DNA from: JBEGQX01 sp041180805
GTDB lineage: Bacteria; Planctomycetota; Planctomycetia; Gemmatales; Gemmataceae
DNA length: 49,023 nt
Direction: 5' to 3'
Assembly (NCBI GenBank): GCA_041180805.1
Contig: JBEGQX010000084.1
Location: 1 to 49,023 of the forward strand
Below the pieces are notes generated by a model that ran no database searches, was not told where the DNA came from, and was given only the letters and a program-made list of their open reading frames with translations. This document shows positions 35,083-43,377 of this stretch, piece after piece. A program made the position numbers and the translations under genes. Position 1 is the first letter of the stretch; every line of letters starts with the position of its first letter.

Positions 35083-35967
35083 TCAATAATCAGGAAGGAC
35101 TTCCCCATCATTGCGGCTGGCCAGCAGGCGAAGCGTGTTCTCCGAGGTATTGGTGGCAATGCTGCGAACCCCGCCATCGCAAAACCCAAAGTTCACCACA
35201 CCAAAGTGATAACTGCCAAAACTCATGGAATTAATGTCATCTGGTGATGGAGCCAGCTTGTAGAGCCTTCCCGCTGCACGCACATACGCATTGTGATGGT
35301 CGCCGTTGTAAGTAGAGGAATCCCAGGTTCCTATTCCCCACTTCGAGATCGGCACATGCTTTTCACCCACCATCAGTGTGTTGGAAAGACCATCACGAAT
35401 CATGTTGAAGTTGAAACCACGGCCTGTCTGGGCCGCGAATGGACCATCATTATTGTAAAAGACCAATCCACCCACAGCGGTTGTGTTGGATACCGTGCCT
35501 ATGTTGGCAGCATAGTCTCCCAAGCCACCGGGGTAATGGGTTCCATTCGCATTACCTGTTGAATCCTGATCACCCTGCACACTCAGGCCCGCCGCACTGG
35601 ATGTCCTGCGTTCCGGGCAGAAGAATACCTTCAAGTTCGTTTCCCTGGCAACTTGGTTTTGCTGGTAATAAGTTTTGGAGGTATCCCACTTGCGATAAAG
35701 GTTTTCCTGTTCCAAGTTGGGCAGAACCAAAACAGACCAGGTGGCACCTTGGTTGCCTACCCGGCTGGCAGGCAGGGTGTCGAAAGTGTTGTGGTACAAC
35801 CACATTGCCAGACTAATCTGCTTAAGGTTATTGCTGCAGGAAATGCGATTGACTGCGCCACGGGCCTTCTGCACCGCGGGCATCATCAGCCCCATCAGAA
35901 CCGAAATAATGCTGATCACCACCAATAGCTCAATCAGGGTGAATGCCAGGCGAGATCTTCGGTTCAT
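35083..35967 (-). CDS. DUF1559 pseudopilin-like protein, divergent N-terminus, no adjacent lipoprotein
   Basis: The 294 residues have RLAFTLIELLVVISIISVLMG (Ala before Phe) and MMPAVQKARGAVNRISCSNNLKQISLAMWLYHN, more divergent than the other four. H-X9-DG is intact (HFGVVNFGFCDG). GGAGG lies seven bases before the ATG. It is not followed by a small lipoprotein gene; the next gene on the strand is the TPR pseudokinase after 196 bases. That gap holds a seven-base stem (ATCCATT/AATGGAT at 35013-35034) without a T-run. Confidence 0.92.
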   Translation of the reverse strand: MNRRSRLAFTLIELLVVISIISVLMGLMMPAVQKARGAVNRISCSNNLKQISLAMWLYHNTFDTLPASRVGNQGATWSVLVLPNLEQENLYRKWDTSKTYYQQNQVARETNLKVFFCPERRTSSAAGLSVQGDQDSTGNANGTHYPGGLGDYAANIGTVSNTTAVGGLVFYNNDGPFAAQTGRGFNFNMIRDGLSNTLMVGEKHVPISKWGIGTWDSSTYNGDHHNAYVRAAGRLYKLAPSPDDINSMSFGSYHFGVVNFGFCDGGVRSIATNTSENTLRLLASRNDGEVLPDY

Positions 35968-36013
35968 GGATTAGCCTCCAACGGCAATAATACCTTATTT
36001 TACCCTGCTAACA

Positions 36014-37147
36014 TCACTTTGTGATCAAACTAGATGGCAAAAACATGGTAATTTTCCCTTCCTCTGCCCCGAAAGCCTTACCGGGTAAATCCAGAACAAG
36101 GCTTTCGAACTTCACCTTGGGAGCGTCAAAGATTACCCATTCTTCACAAGTCTTTCCCGGAAATAGGGTTGTGGTTGGGGTAACCTTTTGAAGGGCACCC
36201 TTTGGAGGTGACCACTCTCCCAGTTCCTGGCCTTCGGGGTCAAAGAGTTTTGCGCCTTCGCCGTAGGTGCGCCAGCCTGCAAAATCGAAAGGCTTTTCGT
36301 AACCGGAATTGAGCACCCTTAAAAGTATGTGAACCTTGGGTTCCTTGGTGAATAGTTTTTGTTTGTTTTGAGTATACTCTGCCCGTTTGTAACGAACTTC
36401 CGCCACTGCCACACGGATGTCATTCCGCTGTACGGCAAATTGAGAAGCGTTAATCTTGTCTTCCTGCTTTTCAGGTAACAATGGCCTTTCACCTGGCTTC
36501 ACCCACAAGTATTTGTCCTTGGGTGAGGCTTCTTCCGGTTTGGCCCTTTTTTCCCGGAACCATTCCGGAGCTTTCAACACAATCAGAAGGGTGGGAAAGG
36601 CTATCAGCAGCACAATGCCGGGCATTGTAAAACGCTGGACCGCGCTTCCGGGCAGAAAGGCCGATCCAATTCCAAGCAAAAGGCCGCTAAGAAGTAGTGG
36701 AATAGCAAGGTATTCAACCACGGGAAAGTTAGCACACAGCAAACCCACGCTGGCCAGCACCACGGCTATAAAGCCATAAACATTGTCAAAAGCGCCACCA
36801 TCCCCACTGAAGATTTGCTTTTTACTGGTGTATGCGGGTTTGGGTGGATCTTGGTCGAAGCTAACTCCTCTGCCACGCTTCAGGTCTGCGACATCAAACG
36901 AATTATAAGGTCCACCCTTGCTGGTGGTTTTCATTTCCTCGATAGCTTCTTTTTTAGGTTTTACCTCAGCCGCTGGAGGTAGCGAACTATCCTTGACCCC
37001 GTAAGACTCCGCATTGGACTTGGATTCCTTGCAGGGCAGCATCCGAAAGCCATGGCCACACCTGGGGCAGTTTCCCATCGCCCCGATCAGGCGATCAGGG
37101 GAATTAAAAAGGTGGTTGCAATCTGGACACTTGGTTTCGAATGCCAT
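36014..37147 (-). CDS. Zinc-ribbon membrane protein of unknown function
   Basis: The 377 residues open with a zinc ribbon (CPDCNHLFNSPDRLIGAMGNCPRCGHGF, two CxxC pairs). A charged linker follows, and then three or four transmembrane segments at about 120-205 (FIAVVLASVGLLCANF, VVEYLAIPLLLSGLLLGIG, FTMPGIVLLIAFPTLLIVL). A C-terminal beta-rich domain of about 150 residues may lie outside the membrane. The topology is unusual for a sensor or assembly factor, but no function is recognised. It lies 46 bases upstream of the DUF1559 gene at 35083. Confidence 0.75.
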   Translation of the reverse strand: MAFETKCPDCNHLFNSPDRLIGAMGNCPRCGHGFRMLPCKESKSNAESYGVKDSSLPPAAEVKPKKEAIEEMKTTSKGGPYNSFDVADLKRGRGVSFDQDPPKPAYTSKKQIFSGDGGAFDNVYGFIAVVLASVGLLCANFPVVEYLAIPLLLSGLLLGIGSAFLPGSAVQRFTMPGIVLLIAFPTLLIVLKAPEWFREKRAKPEEASPKDKYLWVKPGERPLLPEKQEDKINASQFAVQRNDIRVAVAEVRYKRAEYTQNKQKLFTKEPKVHILLRVLNSGYEKPFDFAGWRTYGEGAKLFDPEGQELGEWSPPKGALQKVTPTTTLFPGKTCEEWVIFDAPKVKFESLVLDLPGKAFGAEEGKITMFLPSSLITK

Positions 37148-37212
37148 GCTTGGAAAGGTTCCTTGATAGTTGGTTCACAAGAAGAATCATAACCCGTGCT
37201 GGAATCAGTTCA

Positions 37213-38694
37213 TTAAAAAAGCTTCAGGAAGCGGGTATAAGCTTCGTCCCACACCCGTGTGTTTTGGGACATATAGGTTTGAATGGGGAAGGATCGTTTC
37301 ACCACTTCACGGGCTTGGGAAAGGTTTTTCACCAAACCCAACCCCACGGCTTGCATCAGCACATTTCCAATGGCAGTGGCTTCGATTGGGCCCGCCAGCA
37401 CCAGTTTGCCACAAGCATCGGCTGTGAACTGGCAGAGAAGCTGGTTTTGACATCCACCACCCACGATATGGATGACTTCGATCCTTTTGCCGGATAATTC
37501 TTCCAATCGTTCCATGACCCATCGGTATTTTAAAGCCAGGCTTTCCAGGGCGCACCGAACTGTGGCACCAGGTGATGATGGGGCCTTTTGCCCGGTTTTG
37601 TTGCAGAAGTTGACAATCGCCGTGGTCATGTCGGAAGGCAGTAGGAAAGATTCATCGTCTGGTTGGATCAGGGAGGCAAAAGGAGTTGCCTCGGAGGCCA
37701 GTCGGGTGAGTTCCTCGTAGCTGTAGTCGGTGCCCTGCCGTTGCCAGCTTCGCTTGCATTCCTGCACCAGCCACAACCCCATGACATTTTTCAACACCCG
37801 TGTGGTGCCATCCACCCCGCCTTCGTTGGTGAAGTTGTAAGCCAGAGCTTTCTCGTTCATCAATGGTGTGGGTGTTTCAATTCCCATCAAGGACCAGGTC
37901 CCCGAACTGATATAGGCCCAAGAGGATGAGTTGGCGGGAACGGCAGCCACCGCGCTGGCGGTATCGTGAGTTGCCGGGGCGATCACAGGCGCCGCATTAA
38001 TGCCGGTTTCTTCCATGACCTGGTTTCGAACCGGGCCAAGCATGGTTCCCGGTTGGACGATGGTGCCCAAGATTTCCTGACGAATGCCAAAAGTCTCCAA
38101 TACCTTGTGCGAGTAACCCCTGGTCGCGGGGTCGATCATCTGCGAAGTTGAGGCATCGGTATACTCATTGGATTTGATGCCAGTCAGGAAATAATGGAAA
38201 AGATCAGGCATGAAGAGAAGATGGCGGGCAGATTCCAACACGCTGGAATGATCCCTGGACATGGCAAGAAGCTGGAAAAGTGAATTGAACCGCATGAACT
38301 GGATGCCGGTGTGTGAATAAAGCTGTTCCCTGGGCATGATCTTGAAGGCCTGATCCAAGATGCCTTCAGTGTGTGGGTCGCGATAGCAGCGGGGGTTTCC
38401 CAGGAGAGTGCCGTCTTTGCCCAGCAGGCCAAAGTCCACACCCCAGGTATCCACCCCTATGCTGTCGATGTTTCCATAATTGGCAGCGGAAGCCCGCATA
38501 CCTTGAAGCATTTCGCGATAAAGATCCAGAATATCCCAGTTCAGGTTGCCGAGTGTGCGGACTGGGCGGTTGGGAAAACGATGGACAACATCCAGGCTGA
38601 TGGTATTACCATCAAACTTTCCCACAATTGCCCTGCCACTCTCAGCCCCGTAGTCAAACGCCAGAAGATTCTTGTGTTGTGCCATGGTAACCAT
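37213..38694 (-). CDS. rhaB: Rhamnulokinase
   Basis: RhaB phosphorylates L-rhamnulose in rhamnose breakdown. The 493 residues show the FGGY kinase pattern: LAFDYGAESGRAIVG at the N-terminus, DSIGVDTWGVDFGLL, PRCYRDPHTEG, TDASTSQMIDPATRGY, APATHDTASAVAAVP, SSGTWSLMGIE, and IHIVGGGCQNQLLCQ with ATAIGNVLMQA. The RhaB type is supported by the DTWGVDF and HDTASAVAAVP blocks. A second in-frame ATG lies three codons later (38685) and neither has a clear ribosome site. No other rhamnose genes are nearby. It is divergent from the DCC protein gene. Confidence 0.93.
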   Translation of the reverse strand: MVTMAQHKNLLAFDYGAESGRAIVGKFDGNTISLDVVHRFPNRPVRTLGNLNWDILDLYREMLQGMRASAANYGNIDSIGVDTWGVDFGLLGKDGTLLGNPRCYRDPHTEGILDQAFKIMPREQLYSHTGIQFMRFNSLFQLLAMSRDHSSVLESARHLLFMPDLFHYFLTGIKSNEYTDASTSQMIDPATRGYSHKVLETFGIRQEILGTIVQPGTMLGPVRNQVMEETGINAAPVIAPATHDTASAVAAVPANSSSWAYISSGTWSLMGIETPTPLMNEKALAYNFTNEGGVDGTTRVLKNVMGLWLVQECKRSWQRQGTDYSYEELTRLASEATPFASLIQPDDESFLLPSDMTTAIVNFCNKTGQKAPSSPGATVRCALESLALKYRWVMERLEELSGKRIEVIHIVGGGCQNQLLCQFTADACGKLVLAGPIEATAIGNVLMQAVGLGLVKNLSQAREVVKRSFPIQTYMSQNTRVWDEAYTRFLKLF

Positions 38695-38829
38695 CGCGGT
38701 TCAAGATTTAGGGAGTACATAGGTCGGGAGGCTGAAAATTCTGATACTTTTGCCCCCGGAATGACTTCATCTATATCACTTCCTGCGCAATAAGCTAGAA
38801 TTATTAAGAGTGATCCAAGGGAGTTTTTG

Positions 38830-39237
38830 ATGCCTGAATCCGCCAAACCACTGGTTCTTTTCGATGGGCTGTGCCCATTGTGCCAGCGCAGCGTGGCAAT
38901 CCTGAAAAAATTGGACTGGTTCGGGGCCATCGATTTTCGCGATGCCCGCGACCCCGCAGGTATTCCATCCATGGATCCTCCCCTTCAACCGGACAGGCTT
39001 TTGGAAGAGATGCACTTTGTAAACCCGGGCCGAACTTGGACCACAGCGGGGTTTCGAGCGTTCAGGTCGATTTCGTGGAGAATCCCCTTGTTGTTTTTGC
39101 TGGCACCTTTTTTCTACCTGCCATTGGTTCCATGGGTCGGGCAGAAAGTTTACCTTTGGGTGGCCCGTAATCGCTATCAATTGGTGCCTTGCAAGGATGG
39201 TGTCTGCCATCTGCCACCCAGCATGAAAAAGTCCTGA
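38830..39237 (+). CDS. DCC family (DUF393) thiol-disulfide oxidoreductase-like protein
   Basis: The ATG at 38830 gives 135 residues; an in-frame TTG precedes it directly. The family signature is LVLFDGLCPLCQRS near the N-terminus (CPLC, with Asp-Gly before it), and FRAFRSISWRIPLLFLLAPFFYLP in the middle, a hydrophobic helix. The C-terminal half has VARNRYQLVPCKDGVCHLPP. DCC proteins are thioredoxin-like with unproven redox roles. It starts 135 bases from the divergent rhaB gene and is 19 bases upstream of an exported protein gene. Confidence 0.88.
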   Translation: MPESAKPLVLFDGLCPLCQRSVAILKKLDWFGAIDFRDARDPAGIPSMDPPLQPDRLLEEMHFVNPGRTWTTAGFRAFRSISWRIPLLFLLAPFFYLPLVPWVGQKVYLWVARNRYQLVPCKDGVCHLPPSMKKS

Positions 39238-39256
39238 ATTTATTTCGGAGCAAGGT

Positions 39257-40453
39257 ATGAGACTCTGCCTGATTGCCTTGCTAAGTTGGCTTGCCACCAT
39301 GGGAGTGGCCGGTGCGCAAACCAAAAAATCCCCCGCGGTGGAAACCCTGTCCTTGAAATCCGGCGAAGATATAAAAGGCTTCCGCCTTGCACAGACACGA
39401 AATGCCACTGTGCTGTTTGTGGTGCAAAGGTCATGGTTGAAAAAGGCGTTGCCCGCAAAATTTGATTTGTTTGCCTCGAAGGAAAGTGACAGGGATAAAG
39501 CCATACTTGGCGACTACCTGAAACGCATGGACCTTTGGATGGAAAAGGAACAGGCAGCCAACAAGCCAAGGGCCTGGCTTGATTCACTGAAATCGGAAAG
39601 AAAACTTCTCGAGGAATCCAAGCCGCAAACGCAATTAATGGTTCTGGAATTCAAAAACTCCGAGGTGAGAAAATACACACCCTTGCAACCCGCTTACAAG
39701 CAGCTATTACTGGTAGCCTTGCAGCAACGCGTAGAGAATATCGAGGGGCGGCCGGCGCAGGATCTGGATGCCGAGTTCAGGGAAGCGAAGATGGATTGGT
39801 TGCGTGAAAAGATCAGCCTTGTGGACCGACTACCCCGGTTCGGCGTGGAAAATGAGACAGATTGGATCAAACGCAAGGCGTTGTTCGCCTACAGCAGGGA
39901 ACAGGGCCTGCACCTACAAGGAAGCGGCGAGCTGTTGGTGGATGCCAGGGACAATAAAAAGATCGATCTCATGGGCTTGGTGCAGCAGTTGGGGAAAAAC
40001 GCCCTGGGTGATTTGTTCAAGGATCTTGAACCTGGCGGTGGTAGGGCCGCATCCTCCAACTGGTTGCAACAGGCTGCAAAGATCGCAGATGAAAAAAAGG
40101 TGGATGCTGTAAGGGTAACCCGGGTGGTGCCGGAACTGAGTGCGGGCAGAATGACCGTCGAGGATGCGATATTTGCCCGGCTGGAGGATGGTTCGCTGCT
40201 GCCAATCTGGTCTGGAAAAATATCCGGCGACATCACCCAACCCAGGCCACGCGCCGAAGCACAAATTCGTTCCGATCCGAGATTGTCCGAGGTCTTAAAG
40301 CAGGTGGAAAAGCTCGGCCTTGGCTCGCAGATGGAACAGGCCATCAAGGCGGGTGCTGCCACATTGGAATTGCAAGCGCAGGCAGAACAATCCTTTTCAA
40401 CATTTCTAAGGGAGAATACCCGCCGGCTGGATGGGCCTCCTTTGGGAAACTAA
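39257..40453 (+). CDS. Exported hypothetical protein, 398 residues
   Basis: This protein is not recognised. It has a signal peptide (MRLCLIALLSWLATMGVAGA). The mature part is highly charged and predicted helical, with stretches such as ESDRDKAILGDYLKRMDLWMEKEQ and QRVENIEGRPAQDLDAEFREAK. The second half contains KIDLMGLVQQLGKNALGDLF and VDAVRVTRVVPELSAGRMTVED. No enzyme motif is visible. It starts 19 bases after the DCC gene on the same strand and may be co-transcribed with it. Confidence 0.75.
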   Translation: MRLCLIALLSWLATMGVAGAQTKKSPAVETLSLKSGEDIKGFRLAQTRNATVLFVVQRSWLKKALPAKFDLFASKESDRDKAILGDYLKRMDLWMEKEQAANKPRAWLDSLKSERKLLEESKPQTQLMVLEFKNSEVRKYTPLQPAYKQLLLVALQQRVENIEGRPAQDLDAEFREAKMDWLREKISLVDRLPRFGVENETDWIKRKALFAYSREQGLHLQGSGELLVDARDNKKIDLMGLVQQLGKNALGDLFKDLEPGGGRAASSNWLQQAAKIADEKKVDAVRVTRVVPELSAGRMTVEDAIFARLEDGSLLPIWSGKISGDITQPRPRAEAQIRSDPRLSEVLKQVEKLGLGSQMEQAIKAGAATLELQAQAEQSFSTFLRENTRRLDGPPLGN

Positions 40454-40545
40454 TCAGCCTGGCAGGTGTTGAATAGTTCGTTGAGTTTTGCGGTTGGGTT
40501 GTTATGTTGATTTGAAACAGTTTAATTCATTGCTTTGGAGTGACC

Positions 40546-41832
40546 ATGCTTTCCAGAACGAATCGAAGAAGTTTCATCAAGAAATCGGGTGCCTTGGCAG
40601 CGGGCTTCTGGTTGGGTTCCGCACCACAGGCAAAGGCCTTATCCGCCAACGAGAAGCTGAACCTGGCGGTAATCGGGCTGGGGGGACAGGGCAAGGCAAA
40701 CTTGAATGGCGCCAGCAAGGAAAATGTGGTTGCCCTTTGCGATGTGGATGACAGCCGGGCCGGGGATGCCTATCAGAAACATCCCAAGGCCAAAAAATTT
40801 GTCGACTTCCGCAAGATGTTCGATGAGATGGAAAAGCAAATAGACGGTGTGCTTGTCACCACCCCGGATCATACCCATTTTCATATAGCCTGGTGGGCAC
40901 TTCAGCGCGGCAAGCACCTTTATCAGGAAAAGCCGCTGGCCCACGATGTATGGGAAGTCAGGCAATTAACCAATCTGGCACGCGAAAAGAAAGTCGCAAC
41001 CCAGTTGGGTGTCCAGCGGCATACATTGAAGCCACTTCGGGAAGCGGTGGAAATCATTCGCGCTGGCATGATTGGCAATGTGAAGGAAGTATACGCTTGG
41101 ATGGGTGGTGACCGTGGTATGCCTTCCATACCCAACGAGAAACCGGAAACTCCTGCAGGTCTTAATTATGACCTTTGGCTGGGGCCCAATGAATTCTATC
41201 CATACCAACCAACCATCTGCCCTTATGGCTGGAGATTCTGGTGGCAGTTTGGCACCGGCGAAACAGGCAATTTCGGCTGCCATATCCTGGATATTCCCTT
41301 CTGGGCACTCGATCTTCGTTACCCAACCAAGGTGGAGGCTTCCGGCCCCGCGGTACATGAACTTACCACACCGAAGTCCATGCAAACCAAGTTTGAGTTT
41401 CCCAAGAACGACAAGCATGATGCCATCACCCTGCACTGGGACCACGCCAAGGAAGGCCCGAAGATCCTTGCCGAGCATGGCCTGAAGGCAGGCAACTACA
41501 ACAACCTGTTTATTGGTTCCAAAGGTATGCTGATCTGTGGGTTCAATGGCTGGAAATTGCTGCCGGATGAAAAGTTCAAGGGTGTTAAGGCTCCCAAGAC
41601 TTTTGAGGATTCCCCGGGCTTCCACAAGGAATGGTTTGATGCCATTCGGGGTGGTAAACCGGCCACTTGCCATTTTGATTATTCCGGCCCGATGACTGAG
41701 ACAGTTCTTTTGGGTAATGTCGCCTACCGTGCCGGTGGCTTTGAATGGGATTCGGCCAATCTGGTTTGCAAGGGCAACTCAAAGGCCCAAAACCTGATCC
41801 GCAGAACCTATCGCAAGGGCTGGGAGGTTTAA
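40546..41832 (+). CDS. Tat-exported Gfo/Idh/MocA family oxidoreductase
   Basis: The ATG at 40546 (428 residues) follows TTGGAG by five bases; a GTG at 40540 sits inside that ribosome site. The N-terminus TNRRSFIKKSGALAAGFWLG is a twin-arginine signal. Then come the Rossmann dinucleotide motif LAVIGLGGQGKAN, TTPDHTHFHIAWWAL, the family's EKPLAHDVWE motif, and the C-terminal substrate domain (GETGNFGCHILDIPFWALD). Many planctomycete members of this exported kind are thought to act on sugars or inositol-like compounds with a cofactor bound before export. Substrate unknown. Confidence 0.93.
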   Translation: MLSRTNRRSFIKKSGALAAGFWLGSAPQAKALSANEKLNLAVIGLGGQGKANLNGASKENVVALCDVDDSRAGDAYQKHPKAKKFVDFRKMFDEMEKQIDGVLVTTPDHTHFHIAWWALQRGKHLYQEKPLAHDVWEVRQLTNLAREKKVATQLGVQRHTLKPLREAVEIIRAGMIGNVKEVYAWMGGDRGMPSIPNEKPETPAGLNYDLWLGPNEFYPYQPTICPYGWRFWWQFGTGETGNFGCHILDIPFWALDLRYPTKVEASGPAVHELTTPKSMQTKFEFPKNDKHDAITLHWDHAKEGPKILAEHGLKAGNYNNLFIGSKGMLICGFNGWKLLPDEKFKGVKAPKTFEDSPGFHKEWFDAIRGGKPATCHFDYSGPMTETVLLGNVAYRAGGFEWDSANLVCKGNSKAQNLIRRTYRKGWEV

Positions 41833-41856
41833 GCCACCACCCGGGTGCCAAAGTGC

Positions 41857-41885
41857 AAGGGGAAGGCATGCCTGCCTTCCCTTTT
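41857..41885. terminator. Bidirectional terminator between oxidoreductase and lipoprotein genes
   Basis: Arms AAGGGGAAGGCA (41857-41868) and TGCCTTCCCTTT (41873-41884) form a 12-pair stem (one G-U) with loop TGCC. A T-run is present at the right arm and an A pair at the left, so it can serve both convergent genes. Confidence 0.8.
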
Positions 41886-41900
41886 CTGTTGAAACAAAAT

Positions 41901-42356
41901 TTAGTTGGTATTTAACTTGATATCAAAGTCCTGCTTGCCCCGGCTAATGCTGATCGTTATGCCTGATGTTTTAATATTCTCATATTTTTCCGGAATGGGT
42001 TTGTAAACCAGGCCGACGCCCTTGGGCATCATCATCCCTGGGGAACCTATGATTCCGCTAGGGTTTTGCTTGGTCTTGGTGATGGTGGGGTTTGAAACCG
42101 CGCCTTTCAAGTGCGAGGTTTTTACGCTGAGCACGCATTCCCCCAAGGGCGGCTCAGAAATAACATAGGTGCCCTCCGGGGTAATCTCGCAGGAGGCATT
42201 ATGTTTGCCATTGGTTGTTTCGAGGGTAATGGTGCCTCCCTCCAGTGGGGTTTCCTCCAGGAAAACCTTACCAGAAAGCGCGCCACCGCGGTTGAAGTCG
42301 TCACCTGCGCAACCCATCAGGAAGAGAATGGATAGCAGAAGAATACAGGTTCTCAT
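41901..42356 (-). CDS. Small lipoprotein downstream of DUF1559
   Basis: The 151 residues have a lipoprotein signal ending LFLMGC (Cys16) and a beta-rich body: ALSGKVFLEETPLEGGTITLE, CEITPEGTYVISEPPLGECVLSVK, and a Gly/Met/Pro-rich insert GIIGSPGMMMPKG. It ends with PEKYENIKTSGITISI, matching the PxKYxxxxTSG stretch of the lipoproteins at 27291 and 30425. It lies 18 bases after the DUF1559 gene and is the last gene of a five-gene minus-strand run. Confidence 0.8.
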   Translation of the reverse strand: MRTCILLLSILFLMGCAGDDFNRGGALSGKVFLEETPLEGGTITLETTNGKHNASCEITPEGTYVISEPPLGECVLSVKTSHLKGAVSNPTITKTKQNPSGIIGSPGMMMPKGVGLVYKPIPEKYENIKTSGITISISRGKQDFDIKLNTN

Positions 42357-42374
42357 GGGGAATGATCCGTTTGT

Positions 42375-43322
42375 TTAGAAGTCGGTTAATACCTGGCCTT
42401 CAGCCGGGTCCACAGCGTAGCCCCAAATGGTGGCGTTCACATTTGGGTTGACAGTTTTAACGCTTCCATCGCCCATGGAAATGCCAAGGCCACCTGAGGT
42501 AAAAGCTTGTGCCAGGTCAGCATTGCAATTTTGCTGGGTTACTCCGGTCTGGAACTTGGTAAGCGGTGCACCTGTTGGTCTGCCACCGAACATCGGGGTA
42601 TGATCCGATAACCAGCCACCATGCATGAGGAGGTTTCCCCGGGTTTTGCAAACCATCATCTTCTCCGCAAAGAAGATGGTGTTTGAGGACCCATCCGGAA
42701 TGGTGGAGACCGTATAGTTTGTTCCCCAGTGATCAGAATTGGTTGCTGTGCCACCACGTTTTCCAAATACCTGATAGTTAAAGGCATAGCTGGTGGCAGA
42801 CCAATTGATGATTGCATTGTTACTAAGCCAGGTGTACTGAATCCCCAGATTATCAGCAGAACTTGGATCGTGAGGAGCCGTAAAGCCCTTAAGCTTCATG
42901 GTGTAAATGGGGATTCCCCCCGCATTGGAAAGAAGCTGGTTGCCATTACCCGCATCATACATCGCTTTCTGCTCCAGGAATGGAAGCAGATGGTAAAAAA
43001 GGGTCACATCCCCAACGTAAGTTTTCCAAGGCCCCTTGTAGGTTCCAGTGATGTACCCGCCGGCATTGCCATTGGGATCTCCCAGATGCATCCACCATGC
43101 GTTCCATGCGCAGGGAAGCATCATTCGCGAGTCCGATGCGTTGTGGCACGCCAGCGAAAGCTGCTTCAGGTTGTTCTGTGATTGCATGCGGGCCGCGGCC
43201 TCGCGAACCTTCTGCACGGCAGGAAGCAATAGACCTATCAAAATCGCTATGATGGCAATAACCACCAGCAGTTCAATCAGCGTGAAGGCAATCCTTGCCC
43301 TTTTAGAGTTGGAAAAAGTCAT
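42375..43322 (-). CDS. DUF1559 pseudopilin-like protein (Ala at cleavage site, His of C-terminal motif lost)
   Basis: The 315 residues have RIAFTLIELLVVIAIIAIL (Ala before Phe) and LLPAVQKVREAAARMQSQNNLKQLSLACHNAS. At the C-terminus the DG of H-X9-DG is present (SGGLGISMGDGSVKTV), but the His position is Thr. GGAGA lies seven bases before the ATG. It begins 55 bases after a DUF1501 gene and is 18 bases upstream of a lipoprotein gene. Confidence 0.92.
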   Translation of the reverse strand: MTFSNSKRARIAFTLIELLVVIAIIAILIGLLLPAVQKVREAAARMQSQNNLKQLSLACHNASDSRMMLPCAWNAWWMHLGDPNGNAGGYITGTYKGPWKTYVGDVTLFYHLLPFLEQKAMYDAGNGNQLLSNAGGIPIYTMKLKGFTAPHDPSSADNLGIQYTWLSNNAIINWSATSYAFNYQVFGKRGGTATNSDHWGTNYTVSTIPDGSSNTIFFAEKMMVCKTRGNLLMHGGWLSDHTPMFGGRPTGAPLTKFQTGVTQQNCNADLAQAFTSGGLGISMGDGSVKTVNPNVNATIWGYAVDPAEGQVLTDF

Positions 43323-43377
43323 GGGAGTTTCTCCGGGAATAAGGGCGCCGATAATTCTATAAACAATCCAAGTAAAA

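Noticed and set aside
38776..39504. 242-codon minus-strand frame over the DCC gene
   Set aside because: No family motif, and it covers the DCC gene and the start of the next gene, whose plus-strand frames carry a DCC signature and a signal peptide.
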